64,000 nucleotides of DNA, taken from contig JAFVVO010000010.1 of the NCBI GenBank assembly GCA_017502165.1, positions 1 through 64,000 on the forward strand. Reading direction: 5' to 3'. Every line of letters starts with the position of its first letter. Position 1 is the first letter of the stretch. Positions 27,474 through 34,079 of this stretch are shown here, one piece after another. Made by a program: the position numbers and the translations under genes. The notes beneath the pieces were generated by a model. The model was not told where the DNA came from, ran no database searches, and saw only the letters and a program-made list of their open reading frames with translations. Source of the stretch: Clostridia bacterium. Lineage in GTDB: Bacteria; Bacillota; Clostridia; Christensenellales; QALW01.

Positions 27474-27495
27474 AATACGTTTTTCGTGCTATAAT
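27468..27495 (+). promoter_or_regulatory. promoter of the ferredoxin gene
   Basis: TTGCAA, 16-base spacer, TATAAT with an extended -10 (TGcTATAAT). Confidence 0.8.
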
Positions 27496-27525
27496 AAAGA
27501 CAGTAAATAAGCGGAGGTGAAAATG

Positions 27526-27696
27526 ATGGCTTATAAGATTACTGATGATTGCATTTGTTGCGGTGCTTGCGCAGGTTCCTGCCCTGTAAACGCAATTTCC
27601 GAAGGTGACGGCAAGTACGTTATCGACGCTGATGCTTGCATTGAATGCGGTGCTTGTGCAAACGATTGCCCCGTAGGTGCTCCCGTTCAGGACTAA
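27526..27696 (+). CDS. 2[4Fe-4S] ferredoxin
   Basis: Clostridial-type small electron carrier, 56 residues, starting MAYKITDDC. Two cluster motifs are complete: Cys 9, 12, 15, 19 (CICCGACAGSCP) and Cys 38, 41, 44, 48 (CIECGACANDCP). GGAGGTG lies 8 bases before ATG 27526; the ATG at 27523 is also in frame but too close. It would take electrons from the PFOR encoded at 48262 and pass them to hydrogenase; that link is metabolic inference. It is monocistronic, with its own promoter and terminator. Confidence 0.97.
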   Translation: MAYKITDDCICCGACAGSCPVNAISEGDGKYVIDADACIECGACANDCPVGAPVQD

Positions 27697-27710
27697 TATG
27701 CAACCAGCCT

Positions 27711-27760
27711 GCATTGATTAATCAATGCCCTTTTGAGAGAATAATATTCTCTCTTTTTTT
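27711..27760 (+). terminator. palindrome and terminator after ferredoxin
   Basis: A perfect 18-base palindrome GCATTGATTAATCAATGC (27711-27728) is followed by the hairpin GAGAGAAT / ATTCTCTC (27735-27753) and a T-tract. Confidence 0.85.
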
Positions 27761-27793
27761 ATTTTATCATATTGATAAAAGTGTGTAAAGCAC

Positions 27794-27822
27794 AAAAAAG
27801 TGATGGAAGCCATCACTTTTTT
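27794..27822 (-). terminator. bidirectional terminator before the flippase gene end
   Basis: AAAAAAGTGATGG / CCATCACTTTTTT with a 3-base loop; A- and T-tracts flank both sides, so it can work on either strand. Confidence 0.85.
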
Positions 27823-27866
27823 ATTTTTACGCTCTGGTTAACCAAATCATTATAACTTTAATCAAG

Positions 27867-29159
27867 CTACAAGGCTTTAGTTATTTTTTTCTCTTTTCTA
27901 AAATAAGAAATGCACAAGGAAAAATTTATTAAAAACGCCAGCGCGTCCTGAATACAGTTTCCCATAACGAAGCCGTAAATGCCGAATTTGCGTGCCAACA
28001 GAAAGGTCAATATAACACCAAAGGCTCCGTCGATAATGCTTGTTACCATTAAGGTTTTCTGCTTACCTATGCCGTTCAGGGTTGTTCGGCACATATGACT
28101 TAATCCTAGAAAGATTACGCTTGGCACAAGCATAACCATAAATTTCCCTGCAAGGGGCTGATTGAAAACCTCCTTTGCAAAATAAGGCCCAAACAGTATA
28201 AGCAAAACGGAAAATACCGCCGTTATTCCAAAGGAAACTAAAAGCGAAAGGACAAATTTCTTTTTAATTATTTTAACCGATTTAAGATTCCTTGCTATCT
28301 CAGGCAGAATTACTACGCACATTGCGCTGATAACCGTCATCGGCACGAATACCACCGGATACGCCATAGAAGTCAATATTCCGTATTGCGAAAGGGCCGT
28401 CTCCTCACTCAAGCCGTAATGCACCAGGCAAATAGGTAAGATGGTTGTGGTGCAAAGGTGCAATAGTGACGTGCCTAATCGTGCCAGCGTTGGAGGATAT
28501 GCGTTTTCAAGTAATTCACGTTTATGCGCCGCCTGCTTAAAATCAATTTTTCCGCAGGCAAGGCTCATTAAGCAAAAGGAAACGATTCCCCCGAAGCCCA
28601 CCGCAAGTGCAGGTAACGCCGCCTGAGAAGCGTCTTCCGTTTTTACAAAGAGACGGACTAAAATAATTGCAAAGGCAATTTTGCCGATCTGCTCGATTAT
28701 TTCAAATGCCGCAGGGCAGATAGATTTGCCTTTAGCGTGCAGATAGCCTGCATAAATTGACGCGAGAGCACCAAAGCTGACGGCAGGAATCAGCGCAAGC
28801 ACTACTTTAGACGCAGAAGGAGAATGCAGAAAGGTATTTGCAATAAAATCCTTACCTAAAAACAGAATGAGGCTTGATATTACGGCAGGAATTATGCCTA
28901 TGGATATTGCCCCCGCAAGTACGCCTTTTTCCTGATTTTTACTTGCGTATTTTGCACAAAGACGGTTCGTTGCATTGGGAAGCCCCGTTGCAACGGGCAC
29001 GATAAACACGCCGTAAACGGACATGGCAAGCTGATAAATTCCAAGGGCAACGGGAGAAATTTCCTTAGCAAGCCACACCTTGTATACCATACCTAATATC
29101 CGCACTAAAATGTTGCTGACGGCTAAAAACCCGACGTTTATAAATATGCTTTTTCTCAT
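27867..29159 (-). CDS. MATE/MOP-superfamily flippase, SpoVB-like
   Basis: Polytopic membrane protein of 430 residues with about 14 predicted helices, starting MRKSIFINVGFLAVSNILVR. The N-terminal pattern (VRILGMVYKVWLAKEI, then LGIYQLAMSVYGVF and ATGLPNATNRL) matches the polysaccharide transporter branch that includes SpoVB and related lipid-linked oligosaccharide flippases. It could move lipid II-type precursors for spore cortex or other surface polymers. It is not MurJ in the strict sense, and sequence alone cannot fix the substrate. The start is chosen at ATG 29159 behind a weak GGTGAT. It is divergent from cysS. Confidence 0.82.
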   Translation of the reverse strand: MRKSIFINVGFLAVSNILVRILGMVYKVWLAKEISPVALGIYQLAMSVYGVFIVPVATGLPNATNRLCAKYASKNQEKGVLAGAISIGIIPAVISSLILFLGKDFIANTFLHSPSASKVVLALIPAVSFGALASIYAGYLHAKGKSICPAAFEIIEQIGKIAFAIILVRLFVKTEDASQAALPALAVGFGGIVSFCLMSLACGKIDFKQAAHKRELLENAYPPTLARLGTSLLHLCTTTILPICLVHYGLSEETALSQYGILTSMAYPVVFVPMTVISAMCVVILPEIARNLKSVKIIKKKFVLSLLVSFGITAVFSVLLILFGPYFAKEVFNQPLAGKFMVMLVPSVIFLGLSHMCRTTLNGIGKQKTLMVTSIIDGAFGVILTFLLARKFGIYGFVMGNCIQDALAFLINFSLCISYFRKEKKITKAL

Positions 29160-29250
29160 TTTATCACCGATAAAGAGTATGAAGCAATTTTTGTCGATAG
29201 TACGCATCCTTATTTTGAAATTTCAAAAAAGATTGCTCTTTTAGACATAA

Positions 29251-29284
29251 AACGGTTGCAACAACCGTTCTATTTTGTTATAAT
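29251..29284 (+). promoter_or_regulatory. promoter and inverted repeat upstream of cysS
   Basis: TTGCAA (29256-29261), 17-base spacer, TATAAT (29279-29284). The perfect inverted repeat AACGGTTG-CAA-CAACCGTT (29251-29269) spans the -35 box and may be an operator. No T-box leader is seen between this promoter and cysS. Confidence 0.75.
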
Positions 29285-29324
29285 AATAAATAATATTTTA
29301 ATAAATTTATTTACGGAGTTCCCT

Positions 29325-30716
29325 ATGTTAGTTTACAACACTCTTACAAACAAAAAAGAAGAATTGAAAACCATTCATCCTAACGAAGTGCGTATGTATT
29401 CCTGCGGGCCTACGGTTTATTCCTACGCCCATATCGGCAACCTCAGAACGTACGTGTTTATGGACCTGCTTCGCAGAGCTCTTTCCGTTGACGGATACAA
29501 GCTGTTAGGTGTTATGAACATTACCGACGTTGGACATTTAACAAGCGACGCCGACGAAGGTGAAGATAAAATGGAGAAGGCCGCAAAGGCTCAGCAGAAA
29601 TCTCCCCTTGAAATTGCCGCATATTACACCTCGATTTTTAAGCAGGACGTTGCAGCGCTTAACATTTCTCTTCCCGAAATCGTGCCCAATGCGACAGATC
29701 ATATTCCCGAGATGATAGAGTTTGTTAAAACTCTTGAGGATATGGGCTTTGCTTACGAAACTGACGACGGCATTTACTTCGATATTGTTGCCTACGGCAA
29801 ATACGGTGTTTTATCTAAACTTGATTTAGACGAGCAGCTTGCAGGCGCCCGTGTTGAAGTTAACGACCAGAAACGCCACCCTGCCGACTTTGCACTTTGG
29901 AAGAAGGCTCCCAAGGAGCATCTTCAGCAGTGGGAAAGTCCTTGGGGTATGGGTTATCCCGGCTGGCATATTGAATGCTCCGCCATGGGCCGAAAATATC
30001 TTGGTGACACCTTTGATATTCACACCGGCGGTGTTGACCATATTCCCGTTCACCACGAAAACGAAATTGCACAGTCAACCGCTCTTTTAGGTCACCCTGC
30101 AGTTAATTACTGGATGCACGGTGAATTTATGATGGTTGACAACGGCAAAATGAGCAAAAGCCTTGGTAACACGTATACCGTTGCTGACCTTAAGGCGAAA
30201 GGCATTATGCCCCTTACCTTCAGATATTTCTGCTTGAACGCTCATTACAGAAACAAAATCAACTTCACCTGGGACGCCATCAAGGCATCTCAAAAAGCAT
30301 ATATCCGCTTGCTTGAAGCCGTTTCTGCTAACAAAAATGCCGAAAGTGACGAAACCTGCAAGGAGCTTTGCGAAAAGGCATACGCTGATTTTATGCAGGC
30401 AGTTAACGATGATCTTAACGTTCCCAAGGCACTGGGCATTTTATGGAATCTTCTCCGTTCAGGCAAAACCTCAAAGGAAATTTTTGACACAGCCGTTAAA
30501 ATGGATGCTATTTTAGGTCTTGACCTTGCTAACGGGGTCGTTCCCTTAGAAGAAGAAAACGATATTCCTCAGGAATTACTTGAAAAACTTGCTCTTCGCA
30601 CTCAGGCAAGAAAAGAAAAGAATTGGGCTCTTTCCGATTCTCTTCGTGATGAAATCAATGCCGCAGGCTATGATATTAAGGATTCTGCCGAGGGTTCAAC
30701 GCTGGTTAAAAGGTAG
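29325..30716 (+). CDS. cysS: cysteine--tRNA ligase
   Basis: Class I aminoacyl-tRNA synthetase. The product from ATG 29325 (MLVYNTLTNKKEE, after GGAG) is 463 residues, the usual size. It has the zinc-ligand Cys and HIGH-type motif in MYSCGPTVYSYAHIGNLR at about residues 24-41, GWHIECSAMGRKYLG with further zinc ligands, HPAVNYWMHGEF, and the KMSKS motif GKMSKSLGN at about 270-278. An in-frame upstream extension to 29256 is discarded since it lies in the promoter. Confidence 0.97.
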   Translation: MLVYNTLTNKKEELKTIHPNEVRMYSCGPTVYSYAHIGNLRTYVFMDLLRRALSVDGYKLLGVMNITDVGHLTSDADEGEDKMEKAAKAQQKSPLEIAAYYTSIFKQDVAALNISLPEIVPNATDHIPEMIEFVKTLEDMGFAYETDDGIYFDIVAYGKYGVLSKLDLDEQLAGARVEVNDQKRHPADFALWKKAPKEHLQQWESPWGMGYPGWHIECSAMGRKYLGDTFDIHTGGVDHIPVHHENEIAQSTALLGHPAVNYWMHGEFMMVDNGKMSKSLGNTYTVADLKAKGIMPLTFRYFCLNAHYRNKINFTWDAIKASQKAYIRLLEAVSANKNAESDETCKELCEKAYADFMQAVNDDLNVPKALGILWNLLRSGKTSKEIFDTAVKMDAILGLDLANGVVPLEEENDIPQELLEKLALRTQARKEKNWALSDSLRDEINAAGYDIKDSAEGSTLVKR

Positions 30717-30777
30717 CAGCACAACCTTTCCTGTGCAAAAATCCGATTTTGTTTTGAAGCACAAGAATTAAATGTAG

Positions 30778-30803
30778 AAATCTAACGTTTTTACTTAGAT
30801 TTT
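30778..30803 (+). terminator. terminator after cysS
   Basis: AAATCTAA / TTAGATTT stem with a 9-base loop and a short T-tract, about 60 bases past the cysS stop. Confidence 0.6.
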
Positions 30804-30815
30804 TGCAAAAAACAT

Positions 30816-30844
30816 TTGACACATATTTGTTTTGTGGGTATAAT
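30816..30844 (+). promoter_or_regulatory. consensus promoter of rpmE
   Basis: TTGACA, 17-base spacer, TATAAT: a perfect sigma-A match. Confidence 0.92.
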
Positions 30845-30888
30845 ACCTATGCTTAGTAATAAGGAATAGAAAAGGAGTTGATACTACA

Positions 30889-31086
30889 ATGAAACAGGGT
30901 ATCCATCCGGATTACAAAAAGGTAACAGTAAAGTGCGCTTGTGGCGAAACCTTCGAAACAGGCTCAGTTAAAGATTCTCTTTCTGTAGAAATCTGCTCAA
31001 AGTGCCATCCTTTCTATACCGGTAAGCAGAAGTTAGTTGACTCTGCCGGCCGTGTAGATAAGTTCAAGAAGAGATACGGACTTTAA
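30889..31086 (+). CDS. rpmE: 50S ribosomal protein L31, zinc-binding form
   Basis: The 65-residue product starts [19 protein letters not shown]. Its four Cys residues (KCACGETF at 15-22 and CSKCHPF at 36-42) are those of the zinc-containing (C+) L31, a known intracellular zinc store in B. subtilis. AAAGGAG precedes the ATG. It is monocistronic between a consensus promoter and a strong terminator. Confidence 0.97.
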   Translation: MKQGIHPDYKKVTVKCACGETFETGSVKDSLSVEICSKCHPFYTGKQKLVDSAGRVDKFKKRYGL

Positions 31087-31102
31087 TAGTTACAAAAAAA
31101 GA

Positions 31103-31137
31103 AGACTGTCTTATTTTAAGGCAGTCTGTTTTTTTAT
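31103..31137 (+). terminator. terminator after rpmE
   Basis: AGACTGTCTT / AAGGCAGTCT stem (one G-U pair), 5-base loop, then a T-run. Confidence 0.9.
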
Positions 31138-31167
31138 TTTTGGCTTATTTTTTGATGAGGAAAAATT

Positions 31168-32064
31168 TTATTTTATCCTTTCCCCCGTTTTAGCGTTGAC
31201 GTATATTACCCAATATCCGCTTTCGTGAGGCTTCGCGCAATCAATAGGTATCCATTGACAATAGCCCTCCAGCTTTGTGGGAGGCTCTTCGCTCCAAGGC
31301 AGATTAAAGCCGTAGCACAGATACATCGGCTCTTCATTTTCATCAAAAATAACGCCCAAAACGTATTCCGCATCTTCCTCGTTTATCTTTACCCATTTTG
31401 AACCGGGAATTAAAGAATTCAGCAGCTCCTCAGGCTCGTTTTTATCCAGCGCCTGCAAAAAGTATTCCTGATTACATTCCCAATAGGAATCGGGAGCTTT
31501 TTTCTCTTCTCCAAGCACCTGCTTTATTTCATCTATCGTATTCGTTTCACTTTGAATTTCTGCCGTTTCTTCTGCAATGCTTGTTGTTTGGTTATCCATA
31601 GCTATCCCCTGCGCCTTTTCTTTCTGCGCAGTTATTTCTGCTCTATCAGCAGTTGTTTCCTTGGCGGTTATTTCTGCACTATCGGAATCTGCTTCCTTGG
31701 CAGTTGTTTTTTCATTTTTGAAAGTCGTCTGCTCAATTTCAGAGTTTACCAAGTCGGCTTTAACGTGCTTTTCGATACCTTCCTTTAAGGAATTGGCACT
31801 TCCTGAAAACAATTCAAGCTGTGCCGCGCCGTTAGAGACAGAAAACACGCCGCAATTAGCGGGCTTTTTGTTGCAGGGAGAAGATGTTCTAAAATAATTT
31901 TTGCCCATCTCCCCAAAGAAAAACTGATTGTCCGCAATACACCAATATCTTTTATTTTCGCTGCCCTTAGCGTAAACGGACATATTTCGGTAGCCATCCT
32001 CAAACTTAAAGAAGCCTTCCCCGCCTTCAACAATGCTTTTTAATATAATAAGCTCGTCAGTCAT
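31168..32064 (-). CDS. uncharacterised two-domain protein with repeat linker
   Basis: I do not recognise the family. The 298-residue protein has no signal peptide or membrane helix. An N-terminal domain of about 95 residues is aromatic-rich (EGFFKFEDGYRNMSVYAKG, RYWCIADNQFFFGEMG). A low-complexity Ala/Thr/Glu/Lys linker (about 105-180) contains two and a half copies of a 12-residue repeat (AKETTADRAEIT, AKEADSDSAEIT). A C-terminal domain of about 100 residues is Trp/Tyr-rich (DSYWECNQEYFLQAL, VLGVIFDENEEPMYLCYG). Its ATG overlaps the stop of the amidotransferase-like gene upstream, so the two are co-translated. Confidence 0.7.
   Translation of the reverse strand: MTDELIILKSIVEGGEGFFKFEDGYRNMSVYAKGSENKRYWCIADNQFFFGEMGKNYFRTSSPCNKKPANCGVFSVSNGAAQLELFSGSANSLKEGIEKHVKADLVNSEIEQTTFKNEKTTAKEADSDSAEITAKETTADRAEITAQKEKAQGIAMDNQTTSIAEETAEIQSETNTIDEIKQVLGEEKKAPDSYWECNQEYFLQALDKNEPEELLNSLIPGSKWVKINEEDAEYVLGVIFDENEEPMYLCYGFNLPWSEEPPTKLEGYCQWIPIDCAKPHESGYWVIYVNAKTGERIK
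31628..31711. repeat. 36-bp in-frame tandem repeat, about 2.3 copies
   Basis: Two 36-base units (31628-31663, 31664-31699) and a partial third, each encoding 12 residues of the linker above. Units differ at several positions and keep the reading frame. Confidence 0.8.
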
Positions 32065-32672
32065 TTTTCAACACCTCGATAAATCTTATGCTTTCTTTTT
32101 GCTTTTATTACATTTTTGAATCTGTGCATAAAGAAACGGTCATTCATTCGTTCGGGGTGAAACTGCAACAAAATCGCAGTTTTGCTTTCCGCCCATTCAA
32201 TTACCTGACCGAAAACTCCAAAGGCAAAAAAATCGGGAGCAAGACGGTCTATCCTCTGATGGTGCATTGAATTGACCGTTAAAATCCTGCCTTGCACAAA
32301 CATTTTGTGGTAAACATCCTTCTCGCCCTTGTGCAAGGAAGAATTTTTCATATCGCAAATTGTTCCCCCAAGAAAAACGTTCAGAACTTGCGCTCCGCGG
32401 CACACGCCTAAAAGCGCCTTATTACGTCCTCGCAAAAATGCTTGATATTCAAAGCAATCACGCACCCAATCTCCTTCAACGCCCACTTTCTCAGCAGAAT
32501 AAAAATAATGCTTCAAATCTCCTCCGCCTGTAAAAATCAAGCCGTCAAGGTCCTTTATTTTTTCCAAATGCGCTCTTCTGCTGATGATAACCGCCTGCAA
32601 GCCGTTATTTTTAACCCATCTGACGTAATTGGTTGGAAATTTATCCTTTCCGCAAACTATACCAAGCTTCAA
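32061..32672 (-). CDS. class I glutamine amidotransferase-like / peptidase C26 protein
   Basis: Related to gamma-glutamyl-GABA hydrolases (PuuD type). The 203-residue product contains GLIFTGGGDLKHY (oxyanion-hole region, about residues 47-59), the nucleophile motif LGVCRGAQVLN with its Cys at about 98, and the catalytic His-Glu pair in LLQFHPERM. I choose TTG 32672 (MKLGIVCGKDKFP), which has AGGTGA 5 bases upstream; the longer in-frame extension runs antisense into gapA. It could hydrolyse gamma-glutamyl amides; this is inference. It overlaps the unknown gene at 31168 by 4 bases. Confidence 0.82.
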   Translation of the reverse strand: MKLGIVCGKDKFPTNYVRWVKNNGLQAVIISRRAHLEKIKDLDGLIFTGGGDLKHYFYSAEKVGVEGDWVRDCFEYQAFLRGRNKALLGVCRGAQVLNVFLGGTICDMKNSSLHKGEKDVYHKMFVQGRILTVNSMHHQRIDRLAPDFFAFGVFGQVIEWAESKTAILLQFHPERMNDRFFMHRFKNVIKAKRKHKIYRGVEK

Positions 32673-32702
32673 ATAAATCACCTGAGAAAGTATATGTGGA
32701 GA

Positions 32703-32737
32703 AAATAAAAAAATACCCAAGCAAAACGCTTGGGTAT
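32703..32737 (-). terminator. terminator after gapA
   Basis: ATACCCAAGC / GCTTGGGTAT perfect 10-bp stem, 5-base loop, T-tract on the minus strand. Its position before the amidotransferase-like gene means that gene depends on read-through or an unseen promoter. Confidence 0.92.
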
Positions 32738-32757
32738 AATTTGTTTTGAGTTTAGAA

Positions 32758-33786
32758 TTAAAGCTCTGCGAAGTACTTGATTGTACGAACCATCTGGCTG
32801 GTGTAGGAGTTCTCGTTGTCGTACCAAGAAACAACCTGAACCTGATAGGTGTCCTCGTCAATCTTAGCAACCATGGTCTGAGTTGCATCGAAGAGTGAGC
32901 CGTAACGCATACCGATAACGTCAGAAGAAACGATATCTTCCTCGTTGTAGCCGAAGGAAGCAGAGGATGCAGCCTTCATAGCAGCGTTGATGCCTTCCTT
33001 AGTAACGTCAGTTCCCTTAACAACTGCAACAAGAATGGTGGTTGAACCGGTGCAGGTGGGAACACGCTGTGCAGAACCGATGAGCTTGCCATTAAGCTCG
33101 GGAATTACAAGACCGATAGCCTTTGCAGCGCCGGTGGAGTTGGGAACGATGTTCTGTGCGCCTGCGCGAGCACGACGAAGGTCGCCCTTGCGGTGAGGAC
33201 CGTCAAGAATCATCTGGTCGCCGGTGTAAGCATGAACAGTAGTCATGATACCGGACTGAATTGCTGCATAATCGTTAAGAGCCTTAGCCATGGGAGCAAG
33301 GCAGTTAGTGGTGCAGGAAGCAGCGGAAATAATCTGGTCATCAGCAGTAAGAGTGTCCTCGTTTACGCTGAAAACGATGGTCTTAAGATCGTTGCCTGCG
33401 GGAGCAGAAATAACAACCTTCTTTGCACCTGCGTTAATGTGAGCCATTGACTTTTCCTTGGAGCAGTAGAAACCGGTGCACTCTAAAACAACGTCAACAC
33501 CAATTTCACCCCAGGGGCAATCAGCAGCATCTTTGCAAGCATAGATTTTGATTTCCTTACCGTCAACGATAATGGAATCCTCAGTAGCTTCTACAGTGTG
33601 CTTGTTTTCACCGATGTAGCCAAGGTATGAACCCTGAGCGGTGTCATACTTAAGAAGGTGAGCAAGCATCTTGGGGCTTGTAAGGTCATTGATAGCTACA
33701 ACATCATAACCTTCTGCACCGAACATCTGGCGGAATGCAAGACGACCGATACGACCGAAACCGTTAATAGCAACTTTTACTGACAT
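32758..33786 (-). CDS. gapA: glyceraldehyde-3-phosphate dehydrogenase, type I
   Basis: Glycolytic NAD-dependent oxidation of GAP. The 342-residue product starts [19 protein letters not shown] (NAD-binding) and has the active-site SCTTNCLAP with the catalytic Cys at residue 158, plus the C-terminal [17 protein letters not shown] 33786 follows GGAGGAA. It is monocistronic, with its own promoter and terminator. Confidence 0.98.
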   Translation of the reverse strand: MSVKVAINGFGRIGRLAFRQMFGAEGYDVVAINDLTSPKMLAHLLKYDTAQGSYLGYIGENKHTVEATEDSIIVDGKEIKIYACKDAADCPWGEIGVDVVLECTGFYCSKEKSMAHINAGAKKVVISAPAGNDLKTIVFSVNEDTLTADDQIISAASCTTNCLAPMAKALNDYAAIQSGIMTTVHAYTGDQMILDGPHRKGDLRRARAGAQNIVPNSTGAAKAIGLVIPELNGKLIGSAQRVPTCTGSTTILVAVVKGTDVTKEGINAAMKAASSASFGYNEEDIVSSDVIGMRYGSLFDATQTMVAKIDEDTYQVQVVSWYDNENSYTSQMVRTIKYFAEL

Positions 33787-33828
33787 ATTAAATTCCTCCA
33801 ATTAAGAAAATATTTTTTTATCTCTGTT

Positions 33829-33857
33829 ATTTTATACCATTATTGATTTTTATGCAA
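33829..33857 (-). promoter_or_regulatory. promoter of gapA
   Basis: On the minus strand TTGCAT, 17-base spacer, TAAAAT, 43 bases upstream of the start. Confidence 0.6.
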
Positions 33858-34003
33858 GCAAATATACGCCGAATTTTCAAATTTTCAAAAAATATTCATA
33901 GTTTTTCGGCACATTTTTCCGTTTATCAAACTAAAAGCCCGATTTTTACATTAAGAAATTAAAATTTACAAAAATTTTATTCTCTTTTTTTCGGTTTTTG
34001 TGC

Positions 34004-34038
34004 TTTACTGTCAGATGGTTTTATGGTAGAATACCATA
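34004..34038 (+). promoter_or_regulatory. possible polC promoter with inverted repeat
   Basis: TTTACT (34004-34009), 17-base spacer, TAGAAT (34027-34032). The -10 lies inside the inverted repeat TATGGT-AGAAT-ACCATA (34022-34038). Confidence 0.5.
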
Positions 34039-34079
34039 TAGAATTTTATATTATTATAATAATTTTATGGGAGGCTAAA

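Noticed and set aside
29285-29324. T-box riboswitch upstream of cysS
   Set aside because: Only about 35 bases of leader are available and no TGGNACC-type box or specifier stem is seen.
31628-31711. 36-bp repeat as a CRISPR-like array
   Set aside because: Units are directly adjacent without spacers, diverge from each other and are in frame in a coding region.
32673-32888. N-terminal extension of the amidotransferase-like gene
   Set aside because: It runs over the gapA terminator and antisense to the end of gapA, and the family start fits TTG 32672 with its own ribosome-binding site.
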